Numbered from the stretch's first letter, positions 8,724-17,833 are shown. The stretch: DNA of 31,530 nt from Chrysochromulina tobinii (GCA_001275005.1 JWZX01002363.1:1-31530), one strand, 5' to 3'. Program-made: numbers and translations. Notes: generated by a model from the sequence alone, not told the origin.

Positions 8724-11700
8724 ATGGCGAGCACAGTTTCGTCGAGGACGCTTTCCATTCATCGCGCGAGAGTCATGGTCGAGCGCATTGCGCTGCGCGC
8801 CGCGCGCGCAAAACGCTGCGCCGTGCCACTCCTTTGGCGCCCTCGCGCCTGCGCTGTGCAGCAGCGTTGCAAGCAGCCAGGCGCCGCTCGCAGGCGGCTG
8901 CGGCTCTCGCGTGCTCGGGGCCTCTGCTCTGCGAGCTCTGCGTGGAACCACTCTCGCCTGACATTGCTCTTGGCTGACTGCGTGCTTCCCCCCCCCGCTG
9001 CGCAGACGGACGGGTTCGTCTACGGCAAGGATGAGATGCTACAGATTTACAAGGATGGCCACTTCAAGGACGCCGAGTTCACATCAAAGTTCCTGCACGT
9101 GCCGAATGCGACGACTCCCGAGTACCTCATCCCGCTCGCGCTGCTGCCCATCGAGCCGGACGAGGTCGAGCTGCGCCTCAATCCGGTCATCGTCGGCAAC
9201 CCGGGCGAGGGCAAGGGCGGGGGCAAGGGCGGTCGCGGCTTCCAGGACCGCGAGGGCGGCGGCAAGGGCAAGGGCAAGGGCGGCAAGGGCGAGCGCGATG
9301 ACCGTGCTGCCTGGGGTCGCGACGGCGACGAGGGCGGCAAGGGCAAGGGCGGCAAGGGTGAGCGGGCGGGCCGCGAAGGGCGCTCGAGCACCGAAGCACG
9401 CACCAGCGGCGGCTCTGCCGCGCCCTGGGATCGCGACCCACGCGACTCGGACGGCGCCGAAGCGGCGCTTCCCGCGGGCTTGCCCGCTCCGGGCAGCAGC
9501 GCACCCGCCGGCGGCGTTGTAATGGGCGCGACGCCGACGCCCGCGCCTCCGCCGCCCAAGGACTGGTACTACCGCGACCTCGAGGGCACGGTCCAGGGCC
9601 CCTTTGACGAGGCGCAGATCGCCGAGTGGTACTCTGCCGGTTACCTTCCTGCCCAGCTGATGATGCGCGAGGCGGAGCAGTCCGATACAGCGTACAAATC
9701 GCTGGCCGACCTGACGCAAGCCGGGGGGGGCGAGCCGCCGTTCGTGCGCGCGTCGCGCTTGCGCGCCAAGTACGACGCCGAGCAGGAGGCCCTCGCAGCC
9801 AGCCCAATGGCACCGTTTGGGACGAGCACAGCCGCGCTGATCGCCTCGCAGAAGCAACTCGAGGCCGAGCAGTTGGCGGCGGCGCAGAAGGCGGCGATAG
9901 CGGCGGCGCAGGCGCAGCAGCAGGCGCAGCAGCAGGCGCAGCAGCAGCAGCAGGCGGAGGCCATGCGTGCCGCGGCGGCGGCCGCGCAGGCCGCCGCGCA
10001 GGCCGCCGCGCAGGCCGCCGCGGAGGCGGAGCAGAAGCTGCTGCTGCAGCAGCAGCAGCAGCAGCAGCAGATGCTGGTGATGCAGCAGCAGCAGCAGCAG
10101 CTGCTGCTGCAGAGGCAGCAGCAGCAGCTACAGGCGGCCGAGGAGGAGCGCCACCGACAGATGATCGAGCAGGCGCGCGCACAGACCGAGGCGGAGACGC
10201 GACGGCAGGCTGCCGAGCATATGGCGCGCGCACAGGCCGAGGAGCTTGCGTTTCGTCACGAGCATCTGGCGCGCGAGCATCTGGCCCGCCAGCAGGCCGA
10301 GGAGCTTGCGTTTCGTCAGGTGGCACTCGAGGAGGCGAAACGTCGGCAGGCCGAGAACGAAGCTCTCGCTCGACGGCAGGCGGAGGAGGTGGCCCGGCGG
10401 CAGGTGGCGCTCGAGCAGCAGCAGCGAATGCTCTCGATGCTCCCGCCCGCGGGCGCGGCGAACGCTGGCTCGGCGCTGCTCTCGCTGCTCCAGGGCAGCG
10501 CGGCGGTGCCCCCGCCTCAACCAGCGCCGGGCTCGGCGCTGCTCTCGCTGCTCCAGGGCAATCGTTCTTCACCTGCGGTGATGGCGGGCGGGCCGCCGGT
10601 GCTGGAGCAGCCGGGGGCGCAGCCGGACGCGAGCGCTCGGCACGACGCGAGCGCTCCGGCGGAGGGCGACCTGCCCGGCACGACGCTCGACCTGACCGGC
10701 TGGGGCCGCGGGCGCGGTCGCGGGCGCGGCGTGTGCTCAGCGGCGCTTGGGACGGCGCGGATGCGCGAGGGAGTGGCTGGCGATGGCGGTCCGCTCCTTT
10801 CGGCGCTCGGCGCGGCGCTCGGCGGCCTCGGGTTTGAAGGGTCCGACGGCGCGGGCGGCAACCTACCGTCCATGCCCGCGGGCTTCTCCCATGCCGACGT
10901 CGCGGGCGTCACCGGCGGCGCCGACGAGGACGACGAGGGCGGCAAGGGCAAGGGTGCCCGCAAGAAGCGCGGCAAAAAGGAAGCTGAGGACTTTGCGTCC
11001 GTGGCCGCGTCCGCCGCCCAACGCTCGGCGGCCGCCCTCGCCGCAGAGGAAGAGCGTATGCTCGCTGCCGCCCTCGCCGAGTCGATGAACACGCCGCAGC
11101 CGGGGCAGCCGCCACTGGGCACCGGGCAGCCCGCCTTCTCGGGATGGGGCCAGCAGCAGGCGGCGCCGCTCTCGCTCGCGCAGATCCAAGCTGCTGAAGA
11201 GATCGAGCGTCGTAAGCGTGAGGCCGAGGCCGCCGCCGCCGCCGAGCAGCGCCGCCAGGCCGCCGCCGCCGCCGGTGCGGCCAACAACTCGGCGTGGGGC
11301 TCAGGGACCTCGATCAGCCAGATCTTGGCACCGACCGGTGGGCTGCCACCGGCCGCGCCCGTGTCGGCGGCCGGGCCGCCGTCCAAGGCACCAACGTCGT
11401 TCGCCGAGCTTATGGCGGTGGCGCAGGGTCGGCCCTCGCCCTCGGCCGCCGCCACCGCCGCGGCGGATGATGGCTTGCTTTGGGACTACGGAGCGCCCGC
11501 GCCACCAACAGCGAGCGCGCCGCTGCGAGCGGGCGGGTCGCCCACCAAGGGCGCCGTCCTGGGCGCCGCCGCCGCCGCCGCCGCCGCCTCGTCGCCCGCG
11601 CAGCCCGGGTCCGAGAAGGCGAAACGAGGGAAGAAGGGCAAGGGCGGCGACTCGCCCGATGCCAACGGCGCCGGCGCCGGCGCTGGTACCGCTCTCGAAG

Positions 11701-12134
11701 CGGCCGCTTCGTTTGGCGGTAGCGACGCCCCGATGCCACCCGACATGATCAAGTGGTGTGGGCAGCAGATGAAGGCACTTACGGGCAACGACGACACGAC
11801 GCTCGCGCAGTTCGTCTTTTCGCTCCACTCAGAGGACGAGGTGCACTCGTACTTTGCCACGTACCTCGGCACCTCGAAGGCTGTCGACACCTTCGCCAAC
11901 GAGTTTACGCTTCGGAAGCGCGCGGCGCGCGGCGTCGGCGAGAGCCGCGAGTGGCAAACGGCGGGCGGCAAGAAGGCGGCGGCGGCGACGCCACCCAAGG
12001 AGGACGAGAACGGTTTCTCGGCCCCCAAGGGGCGTAAGGGCGCGCCCAAGAAGAAAGTGGCCGACCCCTCGATGCTCGGCTTCTCAGTGGAGAGCTCTCG
12101 GATCATGCAAGGCGAGATCGACTTCCCCGAGTGA
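8724..12134 (+). CDS. GIGYF/EXA1-like GYF-domain translational regulator (5' end uncertain)
   Basis: The open frame of 1136 residues ends at TGA 12132-12134. Codons before 9006 read as Arg-rich sequence unlike the rest and are probably 5' UTR or intron. An excellent 3' splice site ends at 9005 (CTGAC branch-like motif at 8974-8978, poly-C tract, CAG). Just after it comes FVYGKDEMLQI, matching the YxYx4L 4EHP/eIF4E-binding motif at the start of GIGYF proteins. Next are Gly/Lys-rich repeats and a GYF domain (nt about 9558-9760: WYYRDLEG, QGPFDEAQIAEWYSAGYL). A long Gln/Ala-rich coiled coil has CAG runs near 9910-10130, and the segment GSALLSLLQG occurs twice. The conserved GIGYF C-terminal region (MIKWCGQQMKAL to FANEF, nt about 11740-11915) and the terminal LGFSVESSRIMQGEI complete the architecture. 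Expected role: recruiting 4EHP-type cap-binding proteins to repress or decay mRNAs via Pro-rich ligands. Confidence 0.85.
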   Translation: MASTVSSRTLSIHRARVMVERIALRAARAKRCAVPLLWRPRACAVQQRCKQPGAARRRLRLSRARGLCSASSAWNHSRLTLLLADCVLPPPAAQTDGFVYGKDEMLQIYKDGHFKDAEFTSKFLHVPNATTPEYLIPLALLPIEPDEVELRLNPVIVGNPGEGKGGGKGGRGFQDREGGGKGKGKGGKGERDDRAAWGRDGDEGGKGKGGKGERAGREGRSSTEARTSGGSAAPWDRDPRDSDGAEAALPAGLPAPGSSAPAGGVVMGATPTPAPPPPKDWYYRDLEGTVQGPFDEAQIAEWYSAGYLPAQLMMREAEQSDTAYKSLADLTQAGGGEPPFVRASRLRAKYDAEQEALAASPMAPFGTSTAALIASQKQLEAEQLAAAQKAAIAAAQAQQQAQQQAQQQQQAEAMRAAAAAAQAAAQAAAQAAAEAEQKLLLQQQQQQQQMLVMQQQQQQLLLQRQQQQLQAAEEERHRQMIEQARAQTEAETRRQAAEHMARAQAEELAFRHEHLAREHLARQQAEELAFRQVALEEAKRRQAENEALARRQAEEVARRQVALEQQQRMLSMLPPAGAANAGSALLSLLQGSAAVPPPQPAPGSALLSLLQGNRSSPAVMAGGPPVLEQPGAQPDASARHDASAPAEGDLPGTTLDLTGWGRGRGRGRGVCSAALGTARMREGVAGDGGPLLSALGAALGGLGFEGSDGAGGNLPSMPAGFSHADVAGVTGGADEDDEGGKGKGARKKRGKKEAEDFASVAASAAQRSAAALAAEEERMLAAALAESMNTPQPGQPPLGTGQPAFSGWGQQQAAPLSLAQIQAAEEIERRKREAEAAAAAEQRRQAAAAAGAANNSAWGSGTSISQILAPTGGLPPAAPVSAAGPPSKAPTSFAELMAVAQGRPSPSAAATAAADDGLLWDYGAPAPPTASAPLRAGGSPTKGAVLGAAAAAAAASSPAQPGSEKAKRGKKGKGGDSPDANGAGAGAGTALEAAASFGGSDAPMPPDMIKWCGQQMKALTGNDDTTLAQFVFSLHSEDEVHSYFATYLGTSKAVDTFANEFTLRKRAARGVGESREWQTAGGKKAAAATPPKEDENGFSAPKGRKGAPKKKVADPSMLGFSVESSRIMQGEIDFPE
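8974..9005 (+). other. Predicted 3' splice site of the GIGYF-like gene
   Basis: CTGAC (8974-8978) lies about 28 nt before a CAG at 9003-9005, with the pyrimidine tract CTTCCCCCCCCCGC between them. The sequence after it begins in phase 0 with Thr-Asp-Gly and the conserved YGKDEML motif. The matching donor lies upstream and cannot be fixed. The GT at 8856 (phase 0 relative to ATG 8724) is one weak candidate. Confidence 0.6.
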
Positions 12135-12240
12135 GCTCGCCGAACAAGATCGACTTCCCCGAGTGAGCTCGCCGAACGAGATCGACTTCCCCGAGTGGGC
12201 TCGCCGAACGAGATCGACTTCCTCGAGTGGGCTCGCCGAG
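12116..12240 (+). repeat. 32-bp tandem repeat overlapping the GIGYF-like stop codon
   Basis: Units begin at 12116, 12148, 12180 and 12212 (GATCGACTTCC), giving about 3.9 copies. The first copy encodes the final residues IDFPE and the TGA; later copies lie in the 3' UTR. The TGA in copies 1 and 2 is part of GTGAGC, which becomes GTGGGC in copies 3 and 4. The period is not a multiple of three. Confidence 0.9.
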
Positions 12241-12851
12241 CTCTCCGAAGAAGCTCCCCGCAGAGCAATTGGCCGATGAGGGACCAACACCTGCAGAGAG
12301 GATGGCCGGAGACCCTGATCGGGCGAGGTGGCGAGACCCTGAGCGCGCAGCGGCGGCGGCAGCGGCAGCGGCGGCGGCGATGATGACGGTGGCGGTAACG
12401 GGGCGGGGCAGGTCATGTGGCGGCCTAGCGCCCATGCTGACAGGCGGGGGTTCATGTAATGCTTCCTGGTGGCAGGCAGTGGCCTGCTGCATGCTGCGGC
12501 TGCTGACCTGCTGCTGGCGACGCGGCCTGATGAGTCGTGCCCGCGTGCGAGGATGCCTTGTGAGACTGACGAGATGCCGATGCTGTGAAAACTAAGCCAT
12601 GCTGTGACATCGGCAGCGTGGCAGTCGAGAAACTTGAGGGCCAGAGGCGCGTGGAATCCTGAGAGTGAGAGGAGCAGACGAGATCGTATCTCGCGCGGTA
12701 GCGAGCGATGAAGGAAAAGCGCGCCCAGTATTAACAGCCAGTTCACACTAGGGTTCGTTTTGTCAGCGCACAGACACCACGACGGTCGCGACTTCCTGCA
12801 CTTGGGTCTTCAGCCTACGGACGCGGAGCCGCAGCCCGCGAGCCGCGGCTC
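12241..12851. other. Intergenic region between GIGYF-like and carrier genes
   Basis: I see no supported gene here. It holds a GGC-rich stretch (about 12345-12380), CTG-rich sequence near 12485-12520, and less GC-rich sequence from about 12590, which probably includes the carrier promoter. Two overlapping 12-bp palindromes abut the carrier start codon: GAGCCGCGGCTC (12840-12851) and GGCTCATGAGCC (12847-12858). Confidence 0.5.
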
Positions 12852-13808
12852 ATGAGCCAGTCCAGCAGCAGTTCGGCTGTCCCTGAGAAGCCCCGTCGGA
12901 AAAAGGATACCGTGCTCACCATGCTTGCAGGGGGGATCGCCGGTGCTATAGAGGCCGGTGCCACATGGCCTGTCGAATACATCAAGACTCAGCAGCAGCA
13001 GCCACGGAAGATTGTCGTGCGCGGCGGCATAGTGTCGGCACCGCAGCCGTACAAGGGAATCGTCGAAGGCCTACAGTACAACATCAAGACGGCGGGCTTC
13101 TTCTCGGTCTACACGGGTCTCACGCCCACGCTCATCCTCTCCATCCCAAAGTCCAGCTGCCGCTTTGGGGCGAATGCATACTTCCGCGACCAGCTGCGCT
13201 CCGCGGACGGTACGCTCTCCGCCGGCGCAAGCTTTGTGGCCGGCTTGTTCGCGGGCATCGCCGAGGCCGTTCTGGTAGTCACACCTCAGGAGACCATCAA
13301 GACGAAGCTCATCAGCCTGAACATGGGCTTCCGGAGTGGCGTCCGCCTCATCGTCGAGAGGGAAGGCGTGGCGGGGCTGTACCAAGGCGGCCTCTCCACG
13401 GCACTCAAGCAGGGCGGATCGGTCAGTGTTCGGTTCCTCTTCATGTCCGAGTACACACGATGGCTCAAAGGCAGCGCCGAGGCGAAGCTAAGCCCTTCCG
13501 AATCCTTCCTCGGAGGCGTTGGGTCCGGGCTGGTCGCGAGTTTCGCCACGCAGCCATTCGATGTGGTGAAGACGCGCATGCAATCCTCGGGAAGGAAGCC
13601 ATACACGACGACGCTCCAATGCTTCCGGTATATTGTGCGCGAGGAAGGTGCGAAGGTCCTGTTCAGCGGCATCCTAGCTCGCTGCGCCAGGGTGGTGCCA
13701 GGCTCAGGGATCATCTTTATGAGCGCCGAGGTCATTTACAACCAACTTGATGCGTGGAAGACGAGGAGTGCAGCCGTTGTTCGTTCGCTGTCGAACCGTC
13801 TGATGTGA
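12852..13808 (+). CDS. Mitochondrial carrier, tricarboxylate/citrate type (SLC25A1-like)
   Basis: A single exon of 318 residues from ATG 12852 to TGA 13806-13808. Three tandem repeats of about 100 residues carry the carrier signature PX[DE]XX[KR]: PVEYIK (P40), PQETIK (P145) and PFDVVK (P235), each opening a repeat with paired membrane helices. IPKSSCRFG, TPQETIKTK and ALKQGGSVSVRF are close to the citrate/tricarboxylate carrier (CIC/CTP) consensus, which separates it from ADP/ATP or dicarboxylate carriers. Expected function: exchange of citrate with malate or another tricarboxylate across the mitochondrial inner membrane, exporting acetyl units for cytosolic lipid synthesis. The polar Ser-rich N-terminus before residue 20 is not a strong presequence, which is normal for this family. 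The neighbour downstream is convergent. Confidence 0.9.
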   Translation: MSQSSSSSAVPEKPRRKKDTVLTMLAGGIAGAIEAGATWPVEYIKTQQQQPRKIVVRGGIVSAPQPYKGIVEGLQYNIKTAGFFSVYTGLTPTLILSIPKSSCRFGANAYFRDQLRSADGTLSAGASFVAGLFAGIAEAVLVVTPQETIKTKLISLNMGFRSGVRLIVEREGVAGLYQGGLSTALKQGGSVSVRFLFMSEYTRWLKGSAEAKLSPSESFLGGVGSGLVASFATQPFDVVKTRMQSSGRKPYTTTLQCFRYIVREEGAKVLFSGILARCARVVPGSGIIFMSAEVIYNQLDAWKTRSAAVVRSLSNRLM

Positions 13809-14016
13809 CACCCACCTGTGACAGCGTTACGACATTCGGGGCACTCGGGCCGCATCTCGGCAGTTGCACCCGGTTACACAACGGTCCGTTAGGAGATGTC
13901 CGTTAGATACTCACAGTCCATGTCCAGGTTCGTAGATTAGAGGATAGTTGACCATCAGAATCTCGAATACTAAACTTGGGTTGAGTCTAGTTTTACTCCT
14001 CCAAACTCCACGCGCG

Positions 14017-14562
14017 CTACATCGCGCCTTTTCGTCTCCTCAGCGCTTCTTCTGCAACCAAGGGAATGGTATCCTCTGGCAGGTTGGCCATCGGGAACTG
14101 CCTCCGAATCAAATCTGTGGCCTGGCGTGCTGCAGTACGTGAGTCCAGCCCAGCGCTCATCAGATCCTGTGTCTCAGCTAGCTGAGCCGCGAATGCCTGC
14201 TCTTGCGTGAACCTGTCACGCTCGATGGCGCCGCGTGCAACGGCTCCGGGCTTGTCCCACCATGGCTCCTTGCTGAAAGGAAAGGCCTCCTCTGGTGGAA
14301 GAGTGTCGGCAGATGCGTTCTCCGGTCGGCTACCACACCACAGCGCAACCTCAGCAGCTTGCCAGGCGAAGAGCGCTGCCAGCACTCCTCTACGCTGGCC
14401 GTCCACTATGGCAAGTTCATCGCGTGGCGCGTCGCGGTTCTCATCTGCGATCATTCTCGGTGCTGGAGTCGCGCGCGGCGACGCGTATTTGTGGAAAGCG
14501 CAAGCATAAGAACAGAGAGGACGTCCAGCGATGGCCAGAGCGAGAACAGAGAGGACGGCCAT
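14017..14562 (-). CDS. Small nucleus-encoded plastid protein, possible thylakoid-lumen protein
   Basis: 181 residues, ATG 14562-14560 to TAG 14019-14017, one exon. The start is a hydrophobic signal peptide (residues 2-12) with an Ala22-Phe23 junction (YACAF), the cleavage motif of bipartite plastid signals in algae with secondary red plastids. A basic, Ala/Pro-rich transit-like segment follows. Then comes a second signal: Arg57-Arg58 before a hydrophobic stretch (GVLAALFAW), resembling a twin-arginine thylakoid-transfer domain, with a possible ASA cleavage site. The mature part is about 100 residues, with Pro and Trp near the start (FSKEPWWDKPG) and helical charged sequence after. I do not recognise the family. 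Small extrinsic photosystem subunits have this layout, but no signature supports one. It is divergent from the coiled-coil gene with a 127-bp gap. Confidence 0.65.
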   Translation of the reverse strand: MAVLSVLALAIAGRPLCSYACAFHKYASPRATPAPRMIADENRDAPRDELAIVDGQRRGVLAALFAWQAAEVALWCGSRPENASADTLPPEEAFPFSKEPWWDKPGAVARGAIERDRFTQEQAFAAQLAETQDLMSAGLDSRTAARQATDLIRRQFPMANLPEDTIPLVAEEALRRRKGAM

Positions 14563-14689
14563 CTTTGTTCAGGAAATAAAATCGAAGAAGTTACACGAAT
14601 TGTGAAGGGAAAATACGGCTCATCAATAACAGAGCCCACAGAAGAATCCTACGCGCAGCTTACATATTGCCATCGGCGGTTGTTGGTGC

Positions 14690-17473
14690 ATGAAATGGCA
14701 AATCGCGCCGTCGCGGCACTCCCCGGCCGGTCGAACAGCCACAGGGACGCCAGGCCACGCTGAATGCCGCCGCTGGCCAACATCACCGAGGAGTCTCCCC
14801 GACGTTCGCCGCGAACGGTGCGGCACCCACACAGCGCTGCATCATGCGCACGCGCGCCGCCGTGACTCTCCACGCGCCGCTGTCCCTGAAACCCTACCCG
14901 TCTCGCTGTCCATCCAGGTGCCATCCAGCGCAGCCAACGCTCGTCCGGGCGCGCTGCCGCCAGCGATCCGCCCGTCCACCGTTGATGGAAGCCATGGTTC
15001 TCGCGGGCCCAAGGTGCTGGCCATCCTGGAGGCCGTTTTGTCCGTCGAGGAGGGCGGCGCTCCTCACGGCGCTCCTCCCTCGCCTCTCAAAAGACAATCT
15101 ACGTTGGGTGTGAGTGAGCTCAAGAAGAGGAAGGCGGAGCAGGCGAAGAAGAAGCTCGCTCCGGTTCCGGCGCTGATCAGCCGTGATCAGGTGCTCACGT
15201 CGCTCTTCAAGATACTTTCGGAGGCGGAGGCAGAGGCGGCTGGTGCGCCCACAGTCGCCGGCAGCGGTGGTGAGGCAGTTGTGGCGGCCATGTGCGGTGG
15301 CAGCGCGGCGGCGTCGTCGGCGTCGGGCATGATGGCACCGCCGCTCGTGCCCGTGCCGCCTCAGACGGCGCGCGAGGCGCATCACTCCCGCGATCACTCC
15401 CGCAACGGTGGGTCACGGCCGCCGTCGGCGGCCAACGGCACCTTGTCCAACGGTGGTTCTCGGCCGGCTTCAGCGCGGGGTGCAGTCACGTCGCGCCCCG
15501 CCTCGTCGTCGCCCACGATTAACTTCCTGAGCAAGATCCTGAGTAACAAGGAGGGCAACGGCCAAAAGGACGTGCTGCCCGCCACAGTGCCCACGTGGAA
15601 AGAGGATCTCGTCGATAATGTGCGGCGGCGCGCAGCGGCCCACCAGGCGGTCAAGGACTATGAGGCCAAGTGTGCGGCCGAAAAGCTGGCCGCGGAGGCG
15701 CTCGAAAAGGAGAAGCAGGAGATGGCTCGGCTGGAGGCGATGACGACCGCCGACAGCCTCGCGGCCGCTGGCAAGGCCACGAGCCGCGCCGCGTCGGCCC
15801 GCGGGCAGCGAGATGCGGAGTCGCCGCGCCCGTTGAGCAGCAAGCATGAGCTTCACGCGCCGTCGACGTCCGAGCCCGCGCCGCCGTCGGCCGGCAACAG
15901 CCGCCAGAGCAGCCGGCCCGCGTCCGCGCGCAGCCATGCCGCGAGCGCGTCAGCGACCCCAGCGGACGCGGACGCGGCGGAGGACGAGATGGGCGTCGAG
16001 AACAATATGACGGCGGAGCTCGCAGCGATGATAGCACGTCATGACCGCAACGTGCGAGAGAAGCAGGCGCTCATCAGCCACTACAGCAACGAGTACGATA
16101 AGCAGGTGCTCCAGAAGCAATTCAATGACGCCGATCACGAGAAGATGAAGCGGCTGCTCAAGAGCAACATCGCCGAGTTGGTGAGGCAGGGCGGCAGGGC
16201 AGGCCTGCAGGCGGCGGGCTCGGCTGCGGACCAAGCGCTGCTCATCACGCACGACAAGATGTGCGTCAAGGTGGAGCTGCTGGAGGCCCGGGCGAGCGAG
16301 TCAATCAACATCAATACGGCGCTCGAGGGCGCCATCAACAAGTACAGGGCCGAGCGCCAGGACCAGAAACGCTTCCTCCTGGAAACGGACGCGAGGGAGA
16401 AGCAGATGGATAAGGACATGCGAGCGTTCCGGGCGGCGGCGCACTCAGCGCTCGATGACAAGGAGCGCGTCCGCGGCCGGCTGCGCCGGATGCGGCACGA
16501 GTGGAAGTCTGAGACGGCCTCGGCCGAGTCTGACTTGCAGAGCCTGCGTACCATGGAGGATGAGCTCGATAAGGTGATCGCGATCGGCGAGGCGGCCGAA
16601 GAGAAGGATCTGCAGGCGTTCAAGCGCGCCGAGAGCCACCAGATGCGCGTGGCGTACGCGTACACGCAGAAGATCTCGCTCAAGGCGGGCTACATTCGCG
16701 CGCAGCTCGAGGGGAATGCCAGGCAGCTGCTGCACCTCGGCCAGTGCGCGGGCGTCTCCGGCCAGAACGCGTCGGCGACAGAGGCCGAGAGGTACGAGGT
16801 GAGCGACCCGAACAGCTGCAAGGAGATTCTGCTCCGGACGCATAAGGCCAACGAGACGCGCAACGCATCGGAGCTCGCCTTCTACCAGGAGCAGGCCGAC
16901 CTGGTGGAGGAGGCCATCAGGGAGCTCACAGAGCTCGAGGTGGAAGAGGAGATCCTCACGAAGCGCTCCAAGGCCGCCACGGCCGCCAATTGGTCCAAAG
17001 GCAAGCACCTCCTCGACCAGGTTGCGACGGCCGATCGCGAGGCGCGCCGTCAGGAGCAACTGCTCAGTCAACTCGCGAGCGTCGCGCCTCAGCTTGAGAG
17101 TTGCCTCGCGCGGCTGCACGAGGCGTTCGCCACGCTCGGGACGGCGCCCAACGGCCTGCGCCCGCCGCTGCCCGCCAGGTACGTACCCAAGGGGCTCGAA
17201 GCGCCGCGCGACAAGCAGCCGTCACACGTGCAGGTGTCTGTCTCCATGGAGCAGCTTGACGCTCTGCTGCAGACGCTCCAGTCGCGCGTGACGCACCTCG
17301 TCACGATGCGCGGCGTCGACGAAGAGACAGGCGAACCCATCCCACTCCATGAGCACCTGCGACCCTTCGTCGAGATCCCCGAGGCGCGCTCTTTTGCCGA
17401 GACGAAGGCGGAGCATGACGAGATGGTGCTCGCCCTCTTCAAGCGGCGCGAGGCCGAGGAGAAGGACGCATGA
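14690..17473 (+). CDS. Coiled-coil protein resembling outer dynein arm docking complex subunits
   Basis: An uninterrupted frame of 927 residues, ATG 14690 to TGA 17471-17473. The ATG is the only one before residue about 200; the first 75 residues are low-complexity, so the true start could lie in an upstream exon. Residues 1-435 are Ala/Ser/Pro-rich with short charged helices. From about residue 438 to 810 the protein is almost entirely coiled coil. The block NTALEGAINKYRAERQ and the following HSALDDKERVRGRLRRM match in spacing the region of ODA1/CCDC63/CCDC114-type docking proteins with a Leu-x3-Ile-x2-Tyr/Leu-Arg-x-Glu-Arg pattern. The C-terminus is globular-looking and includes a second short helix pair (SMEQLDALLQTLQSRV). 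If correct it would attach outer dynein arms to axonemal doublets. Any long coiled coil could mimic this, so family assignment is tentative while the gene call is firm. Confidence 0.6.
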   Translation: MKWQIAPSRHSPAGRTATGTPGHAECRRWPTSPRSLPDVRRERCGTHTALHHAHARRRDSPRAAVPETLPVSLSIQVPSSAANARPGALPPAIRPSTVDGSHGSRGPKVLAILEAVLSVEEGGAPHGAPPSPLKRQSTLGVSELKKRKAEQAKKKLAPVPALISRDQVLTSLFKILSEAEAEAAGAPTVAGSGGEAVVAAMCGGSAAASSASGMMAPPLVPVPPQTAREAHHSRDHSRNGGSRPPSAANGTLSNGGSRPASARGAVTSRPASSSPTINFLSKILSNKEGNGQKDVLPATVPTWKEDLVDNVRRRAAAHQAVKDYEAKCAAEKLAAEALEKEKQEMARLEAMTTADSLAAAGKATSRAASARGQRDAESPRPLSSKHELHAPSTSEPAPPSAGNSRQSSRPASARSHAASASATPADADAAEDEMGVENNMTAELAAMIARHDRNVREKQALISHYSNEYDKQVLQKQFNDADHEKMKRLLKSNIAELVRQGGRAGLQAAGSAADQALLITHDKMCVKVELLEARASESININTALEGAINKYRAERQDQKRFLLETDAREKQMDKDMRAFRAAAHSALDDKERVRGRLRRMRHEWKSETASAESDLQSLRTMEDELDKVIAIGEAAEEKDLQAFKRAESHQMRVAYAYTQKISLKAGYIRAQLEGNARQLLHLGQCAGVSGQNASATEAERYEVSDPNSCKEILLRTHKANETRNASELAFYQEQADLVEEAIRELTELEVEEEILTKRSKAATAANWSKGKHLLDQVATADREARRQEQLLSQLASVAPQLESCLARLHEAFATLGTAPNGLRPPLPARYVPKGLEAPRDKQPSHVQVSVSMEQLDALLQTLQSRVTHLVTMRGVDEETGEPIPLHEHLRPFVEIPEARSFAETKAEHDEMVLALFKRREAEEKDA

Positions 17474-17833
17474 TTGGCGTCGGGAATGGCGTGGGGGGAG
17501 GGGCACGTCATCGCGGTGCTTACCGACGGCACGCGGACTCTCATTAAATGGACATGTGTGTCATGTGTGTGGTTATGTCCGTCCATGGCCATGCGGACAC
17601 GCGCTCCGAGGGTACGCGAGAATCCGAATGTCAGAGAGTGGTTTCAAGTGCAGTGTGCATGTGTCTTCTGTGTCCATGACCATGTACGATGATTCCAAGT
17701 GGAAAGACACCTATAACATGATCTCACGTCCTCGACTCTAGAGCTCGACCTCAGAAGTGCTGTTGCCGAGTCACAGTCCGCACGTGCATATTTGCGCATG
17801 TTCCATCTAGGCGGGGCTGGGCCTGCATCAACC
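17474..17833. other. Convergent intergenic region, no gene seen
   Basis: This segment lies between the 3' ends of the coiled-coil gene (+) and the IF-1 gene (-). It contains GTGTG-rich sequence near 17555-17572 and has a lower GC content than the flanking exons. No coding sequence, RNA gene or strong repeat is supported. It should contain both polyadenylation regions. Confidence 0.5.

Noticed and set aside
12227-12595. A 122-codon frame downstream of the GIGYF-like gene
   Set aside because: Low-complexity Ala-rich translation from GGC repeats; probably untranslated region.
14203-14763. A plus-strand frame opposite the plastid protein
   Set aside because: It runs antisense to a gene with a clear signal peptide and has no domain of its own.
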